A stretch of DNA of 64,000 bases from the NCBI RefSeq assembly GCF_020379485.1, contig NC_063437.1:14347726-14411725 (forward strand), in the 5' to 3' direction. The DNA comes from Brassica napus. Its lineage: Eukaryota; Streptophyta; Magnoliopsida; Brassicales; Brassicaceae. A program made the translations under genes and the position numbers. The notes below the pieces were generated by a model. That model was not told the DNA's origin. It did not search any database and worked only from the letters and a program-made list of their open reading frames with translations. Positions 43,713 through 58,905 of the stretch are shown in pieces; the first letter of the stretch is position 1; each line of letters opens with the position of its first letter.

Positions 43713-44548
43713 GATTTGGGTTATTTTGGTTTAGAAAAAGGTTCTGTCGAGTGAGGAACCCAATATGTATTGGTCGGCTTGAAGGGAATAACAGATACTG
43801 AAATAGTTGTTTTCAATTTAAACTTGTTTCAATTGAATTTTGTGTAACACTTTGGTGGGTGTACTAAGTAGACTCCGAGGGTAATACAATAGGTTCTATA
43901 TATATCCTAAGCGTAGGTTTGTTTCGAACATTCTAAAATCACAGTGCCAGCGTCATGAATGTGCCTATCATGAAAGAAGCGAGTAGCAACAGACGGTTTT
44001 CATGCCGAAAATCATATAACATTGAAAGATTTCACTCTGAAAGCTTACAAAAAATACATAATAGAAGAATCTGAAATACCCTGCAAAAAGGCAAACAGAT
44101 ACACCTCACTTGCCTTCTTTCATGGCGACCTCACTGATTCTCTTCTCTGCAATTTGCAATTCTCAGACAAAATGCAATGAACCAGCACCAAGCTTCACAC
44201 CTAACTCTCCCAACTTCCTTCCGGAGCACTGAACAAGGCATGGCCTTTACGTCCCAACCACAGTTATTCAAGCTCGCTCACCCCAGCGTTTGGATACTCG
44301 CCCCATATCCCACCAAACAAACAAAATCATTTGAAAGTTCTCTTTTTTTTTTTCCTTTTTTTTATCCTTCCATCTTTTTGGTTTTTTGAAATCTTTTTTT
44401 CCTCCTTTTTAAGCTTTTCTTTTTTCAAAATTAGGTGTGCTTACCAATGAGTGTCGAATTCTGGAAGCTGTAGTCCACCAAAGCAACAGTTAGTTGCTCT
44501 GATTCTTCTTATTTATTTATTTTTGTTTTTTGGTCTTTATCCTTTTCT
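43713..44548. other. Original upstream DNA of YebC joined to the 3' region of the poly(A) polymerase gene
   Basis: The first part continues the pre-insertion sequence: GATTTGGGTTATTTTGG appears both at 37451 and here, so the locus already had a short repeat. Further right, the minus strand holds T/A-rich sequence and some splice-like signals that may belong to alternative 3' exons of the poly(A) polymerase gene. One is a short segment ending in TAA near 44240. No separate gene. Confidence 0.4.
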
Positions 44549-48455
<3,907 letters not shown>

Positions 48456-49384
48456 GATTATAAACCCTAAGCCGATCCAGCAGAAAATATATCTATATAG
48501 CTATCTAGGAAGATAATTATTATATAGATATTTTAAGATCTGATCGAAGCAGAGATCATGATGATTTCGAAATCTAATAAGGAAAGGGAATTCAAATTTC
48601 GAAAAACTGGAGACGGAAAAGGAAACCGAGAGAAGAAGGAAGTGGCGAGAAAAGCTCGGAAGCCCTAAATCGGTGACTAGAAATTCAAAGAGGAGTCAAA
48701 GAGAGAAGGACGAGGAGGTTACAATCAATTTTTTGACTGGTTCTTAGGAGGAAGAGAGAGAGAGAGAGAGAGAGATGGAGACGCAAAGGGCATACGAGAG
48801 GGAAGGAGAGACGTCTATTCGTCTAGATATTTATTAGGTGAAAACCAGACTTATCATTGAATAATCAAAACGTTTTTTTTTTATGTTTACTTGAAATTTG
48901 AAATTTTTGTTAAATACCGTAATAATTATGCGCAAAATATCCGCACCCTAAGAACCGATTCAAAATTAAAAGTACAGAACTGAATCTAGATATATAAAAG
49001 TTTTAGTATTGAATCTACCCCTGCGAAAAAAATGAAAGTTAAATTATCAACTTCTAAATTTGTTTGAAAAGAACGTGATTTTTTTCGTGAATCATTTAAA
49101 ATTATTTTGACTAACCGTTTTAACTTTTAACATATTTTGACTAAACCGTTTTCAAAACGACATTATAAATTGAAGTTTTAAATGGTCCACGAAAAAAGTC
49201 CATGCATTTTTTCAATCAGCTTTGAAGTTTGGTGATTTTTTCTAAAAAATATTCTAATATATTTAATATATATATCTCCAAAATATTAGTTATAAAAATA
49301 ATTATAATAATTATAGTACTGAAAAACAAAATCATAAATTTAATATGTTTGGGACATTTTGTTATTAGTGCTACTTTGTAATCG
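48456..49384. other. Promoter and 5' leader region of the poly(A) polymerase, then AT-rich DNA
   Basis: The part next to the gene (to about 48830) is purine-rich on the plus strand, hence CT-rich in the gene's own orientation, as common in plant 5' leaders. Beyond 48850 it is AT-rich with no gene up to the LINE. Confidence 0.45.
48753..48774. repeat. (GA)n microsatellite
   Basis: Eleven GA units (CT on the gene strand), about 300 bp upstream of the poly(A) polymerase start codon. CT/GA repeats are frequent in plant 5' leaders and this one should be length-variable. Confidence 0.85.
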
Positions 49385-49402
49385 GACCCATTAGGGTTTT
49401 CT

Positions 49403-50581
49403 GTGGCTTTTATTTTTTATTTTAGTTTGTACCTATACGCAATAGTTTGTTCCCCCTTGTGGGAGGAATTTGTCGTCGGGAAGTTTCTGGATATTGCCCC
49501 TCACATAGCAAAGGTTCATATGGTGGTAAATAAGATCTGGAGCTATGGTGACTCTAACTCTAAAGTAGAGGTGTATGATGTGGATGCTAGAACGATGAGA
49601 TTCAAGATATCGAGTTTGAAAGCTAGGGAGAAGGTAATCAAAAGAGGGATGTGGAATATTGTGGATGTTCCGATGGTTGTGAAGAAGTGGTCTCCAAAGG
49701 CTGAAGAGGAGAAACAGGAAGAAGAAACTATTCCGATGTGGGTTCATTTGAGGAAGATTCCGCTCAGTACGTTCTCGTGGGAGGCTCTTAGTTTCATGAC
49801 GAGTATTGTGGGGTATCCAGTCTGTCTGCACCCTGAGACAATTGCGTGTTCCAACTTTGATGAGGCTAAAGTTTTTGTCAAAGTTGACATAACAAAAGCT
49901 TTATCAAAGGAAATTGATTTCACATGGGGAGGTAAGGAGTTTACGGCAGCTTTCCATTACCCGTGGTTACCATCTAGGTGTAACCTTTGTGAGAAGTGGG
50001 GGCACACTGATATGGTATGTGGGATGAAAAGAAGAGAGAAGAAGCCGGAAGAAAATGGGAATAAGGAAGAGAGTCCAACAGCTAAAGTAATGGAGATAGT
50101 AGGAGAACTAGAGAAAAGTATTGCTGTTCATGAGAGATCTGTTCAAATAATGGAGGTTGGTACTAGTAGAAAGGAGGTTTCAGAGGTAAAGAAAGCTGAT
50201 GTAGTGGAAAGTTCGGGTCAGGACTCAGAATTGAGGAAAGGAAATGGTTGGTCGCTAGTATCGCCTGACAAAATTGGCAGAGCTCACTCCACACCGGTGG
50301 AAACTAGTGTAGTTCAAATCTCTGCTTCCAAGTTCTCTGTTCTATCCATAGATGTGGAGGAAGGGGAGATAACTGGAAATCAGGAGGATGATGGTATCGA
50401 AAATGAGGAGACTGAGGCAGTGAGCATTCTGGAGGGTGATGTGTTTGAAGATGAGATTCTTGATCAAATGGGTATAGAAAAGGATAAGGCGGTTATGCAA
50501 AAAGGAGGTAGAAGAGTTCAGAGGGCTAAAGCTCAACAGGTTCAACCTAAGAGTAAAAGGTCCTCTAGACGTAATCTATAA
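49403..50581 (+). CDS. LINE ORF1: DUF4283 and zinc-knuckle RNA-binding protein (5' partial)
   Basis: An open frame of 392 codons, with DUF4283-type sequence from its first residues (VVGKFLDIAPHIAKVHMVVN, then RRGMWNIVDVP-type text). The zinc knuckle is CNLCEKWGHTDMVC near codon 195. A charged low-complexity tail ends KSKRSSRRNL. ORF1 proteins bind the element RNA. The frame opens at a GTG; the first ATG (about 49519) lies inside the conserved domain, so the natural N-terminus is probably missing. Confidence 0.8.
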   Translation: MAFIFYFSLYLYAIVCSPLWEEFVVGKFLDIAPHIAKVHMVVNKIWSYGDSNSKVEVYDVDARTMRFKISSLKAREKVIKRGMWNIVDVPMVVKKWSPKAEEEKQEEETIPMWVHLRKIPLSTFSWEALSFMTSIVGYPVCLHPETIACSNFDEAKVFVKVDITKALSKEIDFTWGGKEFTAAFHYPWLPSRCNLCEKWGHTDMVCGMKRREKKPEENGNKEESPTAKVMEIVGELEKSIAVHERSVQIMEVGTSRKEVSEVKKADVVESSGQDSELRKGNGWSLVSPDKIGRAHSTPVETSVVQISASKFSVLSIDVEEGEITGNQEDDGIENEETEAVSILEGDVFEDEILDQMGIEKDKAVMQKGGRRVQRAKAQQVQPKSKRSSRRNL

Positions 50582-50583
50582 TC

Positions 50584-53500
50584 ATGGCAAGTTTCTTCTG
50601 GAATGTTAGAGGATTTAATAAAGATTTGAAGCATTCCGTGGTAACTGACTGGGTAAATAATATGGAGATGAAGTTTGGCTGCATTTTAGAGACTAGAGTG
50701 AAGGAAGGGAAAGCTGAGAAAATTCTTAAAAAAGTGTTTAGTGGTTGGTCTTCTATAACAAACTATGAAGACAGTAGAGGTGGAAGAATCTGGTTAGTTT
50801 GGAGAGACATGATTCGCATGACTCCTGTATATAAGTCTGATCAGATTATAACCTGCTTTGTGGAGATGCAAGGTGAAGAGGGTTTTTATTATTCATGTAT
50901 ATATGCTAGTAACCAAGAAGAGGAGAGGAGGGCGTTGTGGGAAGACTTGGCTCATCACAACAGTTCTTCCAGTTTCAAAGATAAAGCTTGGTTGATTATG
51001 GGTGACTTTAATGAAATATTGGATGGTGGAGAGAGTTCAAGATTTGATAACATGAGAAAGGTTTCTAACGGGATGAGCGAGTTTCAGAGATTGGTTTTGC
51101 ATTGTCAGCTTACCGATATGGCTTACCAAGGGCCAAAGTATATGTGGTGCAACAAGCGGGAAGATGGGATCATTTGTAAGAAGTTGGATAGGGTTCTACT
51201 GAATGAAGAGGCGGTTCAGAGGTTCAGCAATGCATATTCTGTTTTTGAACCAGGAGGCTGCTCAGATCATATGCGTTGTACAGTTCAGTTTTTTCCTCCA
51301 GGCGAAAAAGTTAGAAGACCTTTCAAGTATGTTAACGCTATAGGTAGTCTTCCTGATTTTCTACCTATGATCCAAGGATATTGGGATTCCACGGCGAGGT
51401 TATATCACTCAACTTCTGCGATGTATAGATTCTCAAAGAAGCTAAAGACATTAAAGCCTTTGATTCGAGAGATGGGGAGAAATAAGTTGGGTAATCTCAC
51501 TGTAAGGGCTAAGGATGCGTACGAAGTATTATGTGAAAAACAGAAAAAGACACTAGTGAACCCAAGTGCTCTAGCAATTCAAGAGGAGGCAGATGCATAT
51601 GGGAAGTGGTTACATATTGCAAGTTTGGAAGAAGATTTTCTCAAACAAAGAGCGAAGTTACACTGGTTAGATGTGGGAGACAAGAATAACAAGACCTTTC
51701 ACAGAGCAATAAAAACTCGTCAAGCTCAGAACATGATCAGAGAAATCAGACGTAGAAGTGGAAGAGTAGTAACTACGCATTCTGAGATTAAGCAAGAAGC
51801 TGAAAGTTTTTTTGCTGAGTTTCTTAATCACAGACCTGCAAACTATCAAGGTGCTTCGGAGGAAGAGTTACATGAGCTACTCAAGTTTCGCTGCTCATCA
51901 GATGATTGTAGACAATTGGAGGCAGTAGTGACAGAGGAGGAGATTCGCAAAGTGCTATTTGCGATGCCAAACAATAAGTCACCAGGGCCAGATGGATACC
52001 CAAGTGAATTCTTCAAAACAGTATGGCCGGTAATATCTCAAGACTTCATTATTGCGGTTCAATCTGTCTTCCGATATGGGTTTTTGCCGAAAGGTGTCAA
52101 CTCCACCATCCTTGCGTTAATTCCCAAGAAGTTAGACTCGATGGAGATGAAGGACTACCGACCTATTGCGTGCTGTAATGTTATCTACAAGGTGGTTTCA
52201 AAGATCTTGGCAAATAGACTTAAGAAGCTTCTGCCCCGCTTAATAACAGAGTCGCAGTCTGCTTTCATTCAAGGTCGGCTTCTTATGGAAAATGTTCTTC
52301 TTGCTTCTGAGTTGGTAAAAGGCTACCACAAAGAAGAGATTACTCCGAGATGTCTAATGAAAATAGACATATCAAAAGCGTTCGATTCAGTCCAGTGGGA
52401 ATTCATATTGAAAAGTATGAAGGTTTGGGGATTTCCGGAGAAATTTATGCATTGGATAAAGCTCTGCATTACTAGTCCATCTTTCTCTGTACAAGTAAAC
52501 GGTGATCTTGCGGGCTACTTCCAAAGCTCTAGAGGTCTTCGACAGGGTTGCTCATTGTCTCCATACCTTTTTGTGATGTGCATGAATGTGCTGTCACTGA
52601 AGATTGATCGTGCTGTGGCTGAAGATAAGTTTGTCTTTCACCCGGGATGTAAAAAGTTGTCGCTCACCCACTTGTGTTTCACAGATGATCTAATGGTCTT
52701 TGTAGAAGGTTCTAAAAGATCCATTGAAGGTGCTCTCTCAGTATTTGAACGGTTTGAAAGCTGGTCTGGGCTGAGCATAAGTTTGGAGAAATCAACAATA
52801 TATATGGCGGGGGTTGCAGAAGCAGAGAGAAGTAGTATCTTGACGAATTTTCCTTTTGCAGTGGGTGAGCTTCCAGTGAAATATTTGGGGTTGCCTCTAA
52901 TGACTCAAGCCATGAGGAAACAAGATTATCTCCCTCTACTGGAGAAAATCAGGAGTAGGATCTGTACCTGGACGTGTAGGTTCCTGTCTTACGCAGGAAG
53001 ACTGCAATTGATAAACTCAGTTCTTATGAGCATTGTGAACTTCTGGACATCAGTTTTCAGGCTACCAAGTGCGTGTGTTAAAGAAGTGGAGCAAATTTGT
53101 GCTGCTTTTCTTTGGACCGGTCCTTCACTTAAAACTTCAAGCGCTAAAGTGGCTTGGAAAGAGGTTTGTAGTCTGAAGAGTGAAGGTGGGTTGGGAATTA
53201 GAGAGTTGAAAGAAGTAAACAAGGTGTATGGGCTTAAACTGATATGGAGGATGCTGGCTGGAGATTCTTTGTGGGGTAAATGGATTAAAGATAATCTGCT
53301 TAAAGGGAGAAGTTTTTGGGAGCTAAATTCAAAAATGCAGAATGGATCTTGGATGTGGCATAAAATGTTGAAGCTGAGACCAGAAGCGAAGAGGTTTTAT
53401 CAGAAAGAGTTGGGCAATGGTAGAAATATTTCCTTCTGGTTTGATTCATGGTCGAAGCGAGGTCCTATTTTTGATCTGTTAGGCCCGAGAGGTATCATCG

Positions 53501-54243
53501 ATATGGGAGTGGGCAGAAATGCTACATTGGAAGAGGCAGCGCAAAATGTACGTCGAAGGAGGAGACATCGAACTGCTCTGCTTAATGACATTGAGGGAGA
53601 GTTGAATGTCATTGGGTGTAAATTGTGCCCTGAGAAAGAAGATACCAGTATTTGGAGAGGAAAATCAGGTTTCAAACAGAAATTCTCTTCGCGAGATACT
53701 TGGCTATTATTAAGAGAGAGTAAACCGTTCTGTTCTTGGTCCAAAGGTGTCTGGTTTCCTCAAGCCACTCCCAAATTTGCATTTATAACTTGGCTCTCAA
53801 TCAAGAACAGATTATCTACATTGGACAGAGTATCCAAATGGAGTCAAGGAGTTGATACTACTTGTGTTCTATGTAAGAATGCTGCAGAAACGAGAAGCCA
53901 TCTATTCTTTGAATGTGAGTATACTTCTCAGATATGGGAGTTCATCGTAAAGGGAGTCTTGGGAAGTTCATACACTAATGTTTGGTCTGAGATTTTGTTG
54001 ATCATTGCGGATGATAAGAGGGAGAAGATGAGTAGATTCTGTATACGGTATACTTTTCAGTCAGTATTATATGCAGTCTGGAGTGAGCGTAACAGATTGA
54101 TGCATGGCGAGAAGCTGTTACCTATGCCAGTAATCAAAAAGCTAGTCGACAAGGGAATAAGAAACAAGATTACTTTGATGAGAAGAGATGGAGCAAAGGG
54201 AATGAAGCAGCTAATGCAATATTGGTTTCTTACTAGATTGTAA
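50584..54243 (+). CDS. LINE ORF2: endonuclease and reverse transcriptase
   Basis: 1219 codons with no internal stop. The EEP endonuclease is complete from its start (MASFFWNVRGFNK), with MGDFNEIL and CSDHMRC. The RT domain covers about codons 460-730, with RPIACCNVIYKVVSK, RGLRQGCSLSPYLF and the active site CFTDDLMVF near 699. The zinc-binding RT-associated region (about 1010-1110) reads FAFITWLSIKNRL and CVLCKNAAETRSHLFFEC. The start ATG lies two bases after the ORF1 stop, suggesting reinitiation or coupled translation. The catalytic motifs look intact. Confidence 0.92.
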   Translation: MASFFWNVRGFNKDLKHSVVTDWVNNMEMKFGCILETRVKEGKAEKILKKVFSGWSSITNYEDSRGGRIWLVWRDMIRMTPVYKSDQIITCFVEMQGEEGFYYSCIYASNQEEERRALWEDLAHHNSSSSFKDKAWLIMGDFNEILDGGESSRFDNMRKVSNGMSEFQRLVLHCQLTDMAYQGPKYMWCNKREDGIICKKLDRVLLNEEAVQRFSNAYSVFEPGGCSDHMRCTVQFFPPGEKVRRPFKYVNAIGSLPDFLPMIQGYWDSTARLYHSTSAMYRFSKKLKTLKPLIREMGRNKLGNLTVRAKDAYEVLCEKQKKTLVNPSALAIQEEADAYGKWLHIASLEEDFLKQRAKLHWLDVGDKNNKTFHRAIKTRQAQNMIREIRRRSGRVVTTHSEIKQEAESFFAEFLNHRPANYQGASEEELHELLKFRCSSDDCRQLEAVVTEEEIRKVLFAMPNNKSPGPDGYPSEFFKTVWPVISQDFIIAVQSVFRYGFLPKGVNSTILALIPKKLDSMEMKDYRPIACCNVIYKVVSKILANRLKKLLPRLITESQSAFIQGRLLMENVLLASELVKGYHKEEITPRCLMKIDISKAFDSVQWEFILKSMKVWGFPEKFMHWIKLCITSPSFSVQVNGDLAGYFQSSRGLRQGCSLSPYLFVMCMNVLSLKIDRAVAEDKFVFHPGCKKLSLTHLCFTDDLMVFVEGSKRSIEGALSVFERFESWSGLSISLEKSTIYMAGVAEAERSSILTNFPFAVGELPVKYLGLPLMTQAMRKQDYLPLLEKIRSRICTWTCRFLSYAGRLQLINSVLMSIVNFWTSVFRLPSACVKEVEQICAAFLWTGPSLKTSSAKVAWKEVCSLKSEGGLGIRELKEVNKVYGLKLIWRMLAGDSLWGKWIKDNLLKGRSFWELNSKMQNGSWMWHKMLKLRPEAKRFYQKELGNGRNISFWFDSWSKRGPIFDLLGPRGIIDMGVGRNATLEEAAQNVRRRRRHRTALLNDIEGELNVIGCKLCPEKEDTSIWRGKSGFKQKFSSRDTWLLLRESKPFCSWSKGVWFPQATPKFAFITWLSIKNRLSTLDRVSKWSQGVDTTCVLCKNAAETRSHLFFECEYTSQIWEFIVKGVLGSSYTNVWSEILLIIADDKREKMSRFCIRYTFQSVLYAVWSERNRLMHGEKLLPMPVIKKLVDKGIRNKITLMRRDGAKGMKQLMQYWFLTRL

Positions 54244-54466
54244 ATAGAAAGCTATATGTAGAAAGGGGGGGGGGGGTAGTAAAGTTCTCATATAAGAAAG
54301 GAAGCACAAGTTGTATACAGGCTTTTTTGAATCATAACATTAATTCAAAAAAAAAAAAAACTAACTTATTTAAGAGGATTTTATATTTTTAATGAAGTTT
54401 GGCTAGTTCAATTAGTATGGTTAATTTCATTTGGTTTAATAAAATTTAAGATGGGTTCCGTTGTGT

Positions 54467-55284
54467 GTAGAGGTGGACATCATTACTCGATATTCGTTTT
54501 ATACTCGTGATTTGACTCGTATTCGCCTTAAAAAACCGAATACTTACTGTTAACAAGGCAAGTATTTACTACTTGCAAAGACAAGACAAATATCAAATAT
54601 CGTTTCATTTTTTGATATTTGCCTCGTTATTCGTTACTTATTACTCGTTTTATAACATACTAGTTACTTGCTAAATAATACTTGTTACTTGCCTCCTACA
54701 GAGTTGGTTAGAGTTGGTTCCAAGTAACAGGCTAGATGGAAGCTAGATTCTTCTCTTTTATTTACTTTACACAAATATATTTTTTATAGTCTGATTCTTT
54801 TGTAAATGTAATTCTTCATCATAATAGATCAATAAATTTGAAATTTCGTCAAAAAAAAATATTTGTTACTTGCAATATAAGATTCATCATATTATCACTT
54901 ATGTTTGGTTTGCATTTACGAACTTTTTATTGCATGAACAAAACGTTTTTTTCTTGCAGGAGCAAAACATGACTAAGAAGTAGATAATTTTTTTTTTGAA
55001 GCATCGAAGTAAAATGGAAGAACAATGAGTTTCGTATGATCTTTCAATATTTTGAATGCTTATTTTCATTTTTGTCTACTTCCTTGAAAATTCATGTGAC
55101 TTTTAGATGATAAAATTTTAGAATATGTGTTTTTTTATATGTAATCAAAAGATAATTACTTGGTTTAACAATTAACGAGGCAAGGCAAGGCAAGCCAAGG
55201 CAAATTATCAAAAGAAATTTCCAGTACTTCAAGTAAGTCAAGTATGGTCCTAACAAAAATTACTCCGACAAAGCCAAGTCAAGT
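54467..55284. mobile_element. Unclassified 818-bp element with a 16-bp target duplication
   Basis: Bounded by two exact copies of ATGGGTTCCGTTGTGT (54451-54466 and 55285-55300). The interior has no ORF. It is built of related words such as TACTCG, TATTCG, TACTTGC and GGCAAGGCAAG. There is no poly(A) tail at either edge and no obvious inverted repeat, so the class is unknown. It contains a younger nested insertion at 54693-54857. Confidence 0.7.
54693..54857 (+). mobile_element. Nested short retroposon (SINE or LINE 3' end)
   Basis: 165 bp ending in an A-run, preceded by AAATTTCGTC. It lies between AATACTTGTTACTTGC (54677-54692) and AATATTTGTTACTTGC (54858-54873), a 16-bp duplication with one mismatch. 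The tail and duplication mark retroposition. No promoter box of a tRNA-derived SINE was recognised. Confidence 0.7.
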
Positions 55285-55473
55285 ATGGGTTCCGTTGTGT
55301 ATTGTAGAAATTTTAAGTCGATTGCAGATTCAGAAACTGCAATTCGGTTTGAGCATTTTGGTTCGGTTCACAAGCGATAGAATTGGTTTAATATCCAAAG
55401 GGGGAAGGGAGACACAGACATGGTTTGACTCTTTCTCTCTCTCGTGTCATCAGAAAGAGAGAGAAGCTAAAGA

Positions 55474-58214
<2,741 letters not shown>

Positions 58215-58905
58215 GGAATAGTGCCAATGGTTGGTTTCTAAGTTCCAAGTTTTCTAAAAAGAGAGTACAGATTTTGTTTTTGGTGGAAGAAAAAGAGTTA
58301 AGGTAGCCAAACGATTCTTGATTCTTAATTCTTGAATTCTTGAATTAGTTCGGCCAAATACTGCTCATTTTCATTATAAGCATTGTTCTTGAAATAGAAG
58401 CATATTATTGCAAAAACGTTTTTGATCTGAATAATATTTCTACGATTCAAAATATTCACAAAATTTCAGGTTCTTGAGTAGGGTTGCTTTTAGGTCTATC
58501 TGACACCTAGCTATGTTGGATCAATGATGAATTTAGGGATGTTTATCTGTCAAAAGATGAGAAGTAAACACATACATGTTGGTGTGGTTCAAAATCTACA
58601 GATTTGTGCAAATACAAAGACAAACGTAAAAAAGAAACACACTAAGCCAAGCCGGAAACTAAGACCATGATAAACCAAACTACATACAAAACCAGAATAT
58701 TAGGAGCTACGTTGCTTTCTCGGCAAGCTTCTTTCTCTGCAGTTTACTTGGTTTGGTTGATTCATTGTCCTCTTCGAGCAGCTTGGGTTTTAAAACGGCT
58801 ATAATAAATATAACTCGATACGTTAGTTTCATTTAATTTTGGTGATTTCTCCAGACCATTTCATTATTATAAATAGAGTTTTTGTATTCTTACAAATTCA
58901 GAACA
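58215..58905. other. Short convergent region between OVA4 and the receptor-like protein
   Basis: Holds the 3' UTR of OVA4 and the 3' region of the minus-strand receptor-like gene. On the minus strand, 58798-58707 is an exon-like open piece described separately. Otherwise nothing was seen. Confidence 0.45.
58707..58798 (-). other. Exon-like open segment of unknown origin
   Basis: Read on the minus strand it is preceded by a splice-acceptor-like TTTATTATAG and codes KPKLLEEDNESTKPSKLQRK, then KLAEKAT and a TAG stop. The lysine-rich, charged composition is unlike the surrounding AT-rich DNA. It does not continue the frame of the receptor-like gene, whose stop at 58908-58906 overlaps a possible donor (AAAAG|GTAATG). 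It could be the orphaned last exon of a lost gene. I do not recognise the protein. Confidence 0.3.

Larger units (their letters stand above)
49385..54360 (+). mobile_element. LINE (non-LTR retrotransposon) with two long ORFs, no RNase H
   Basis: Two ORFs separated by two bases, followed by a short 3' UTR with a G-run (about 54267-54276) and a poly(A) tail at 54348-54360. I could not find a target-site duplication, so the left end is approximate. ORF1 has no ATG at its start and lacks the usual N-terminal residues, so the copy is probably truncated at the 5' end. It differs from the LINE at 4329 in lacking an RNase H domain and in its FTDD instead of FADD active site. Confidence 0.85.
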
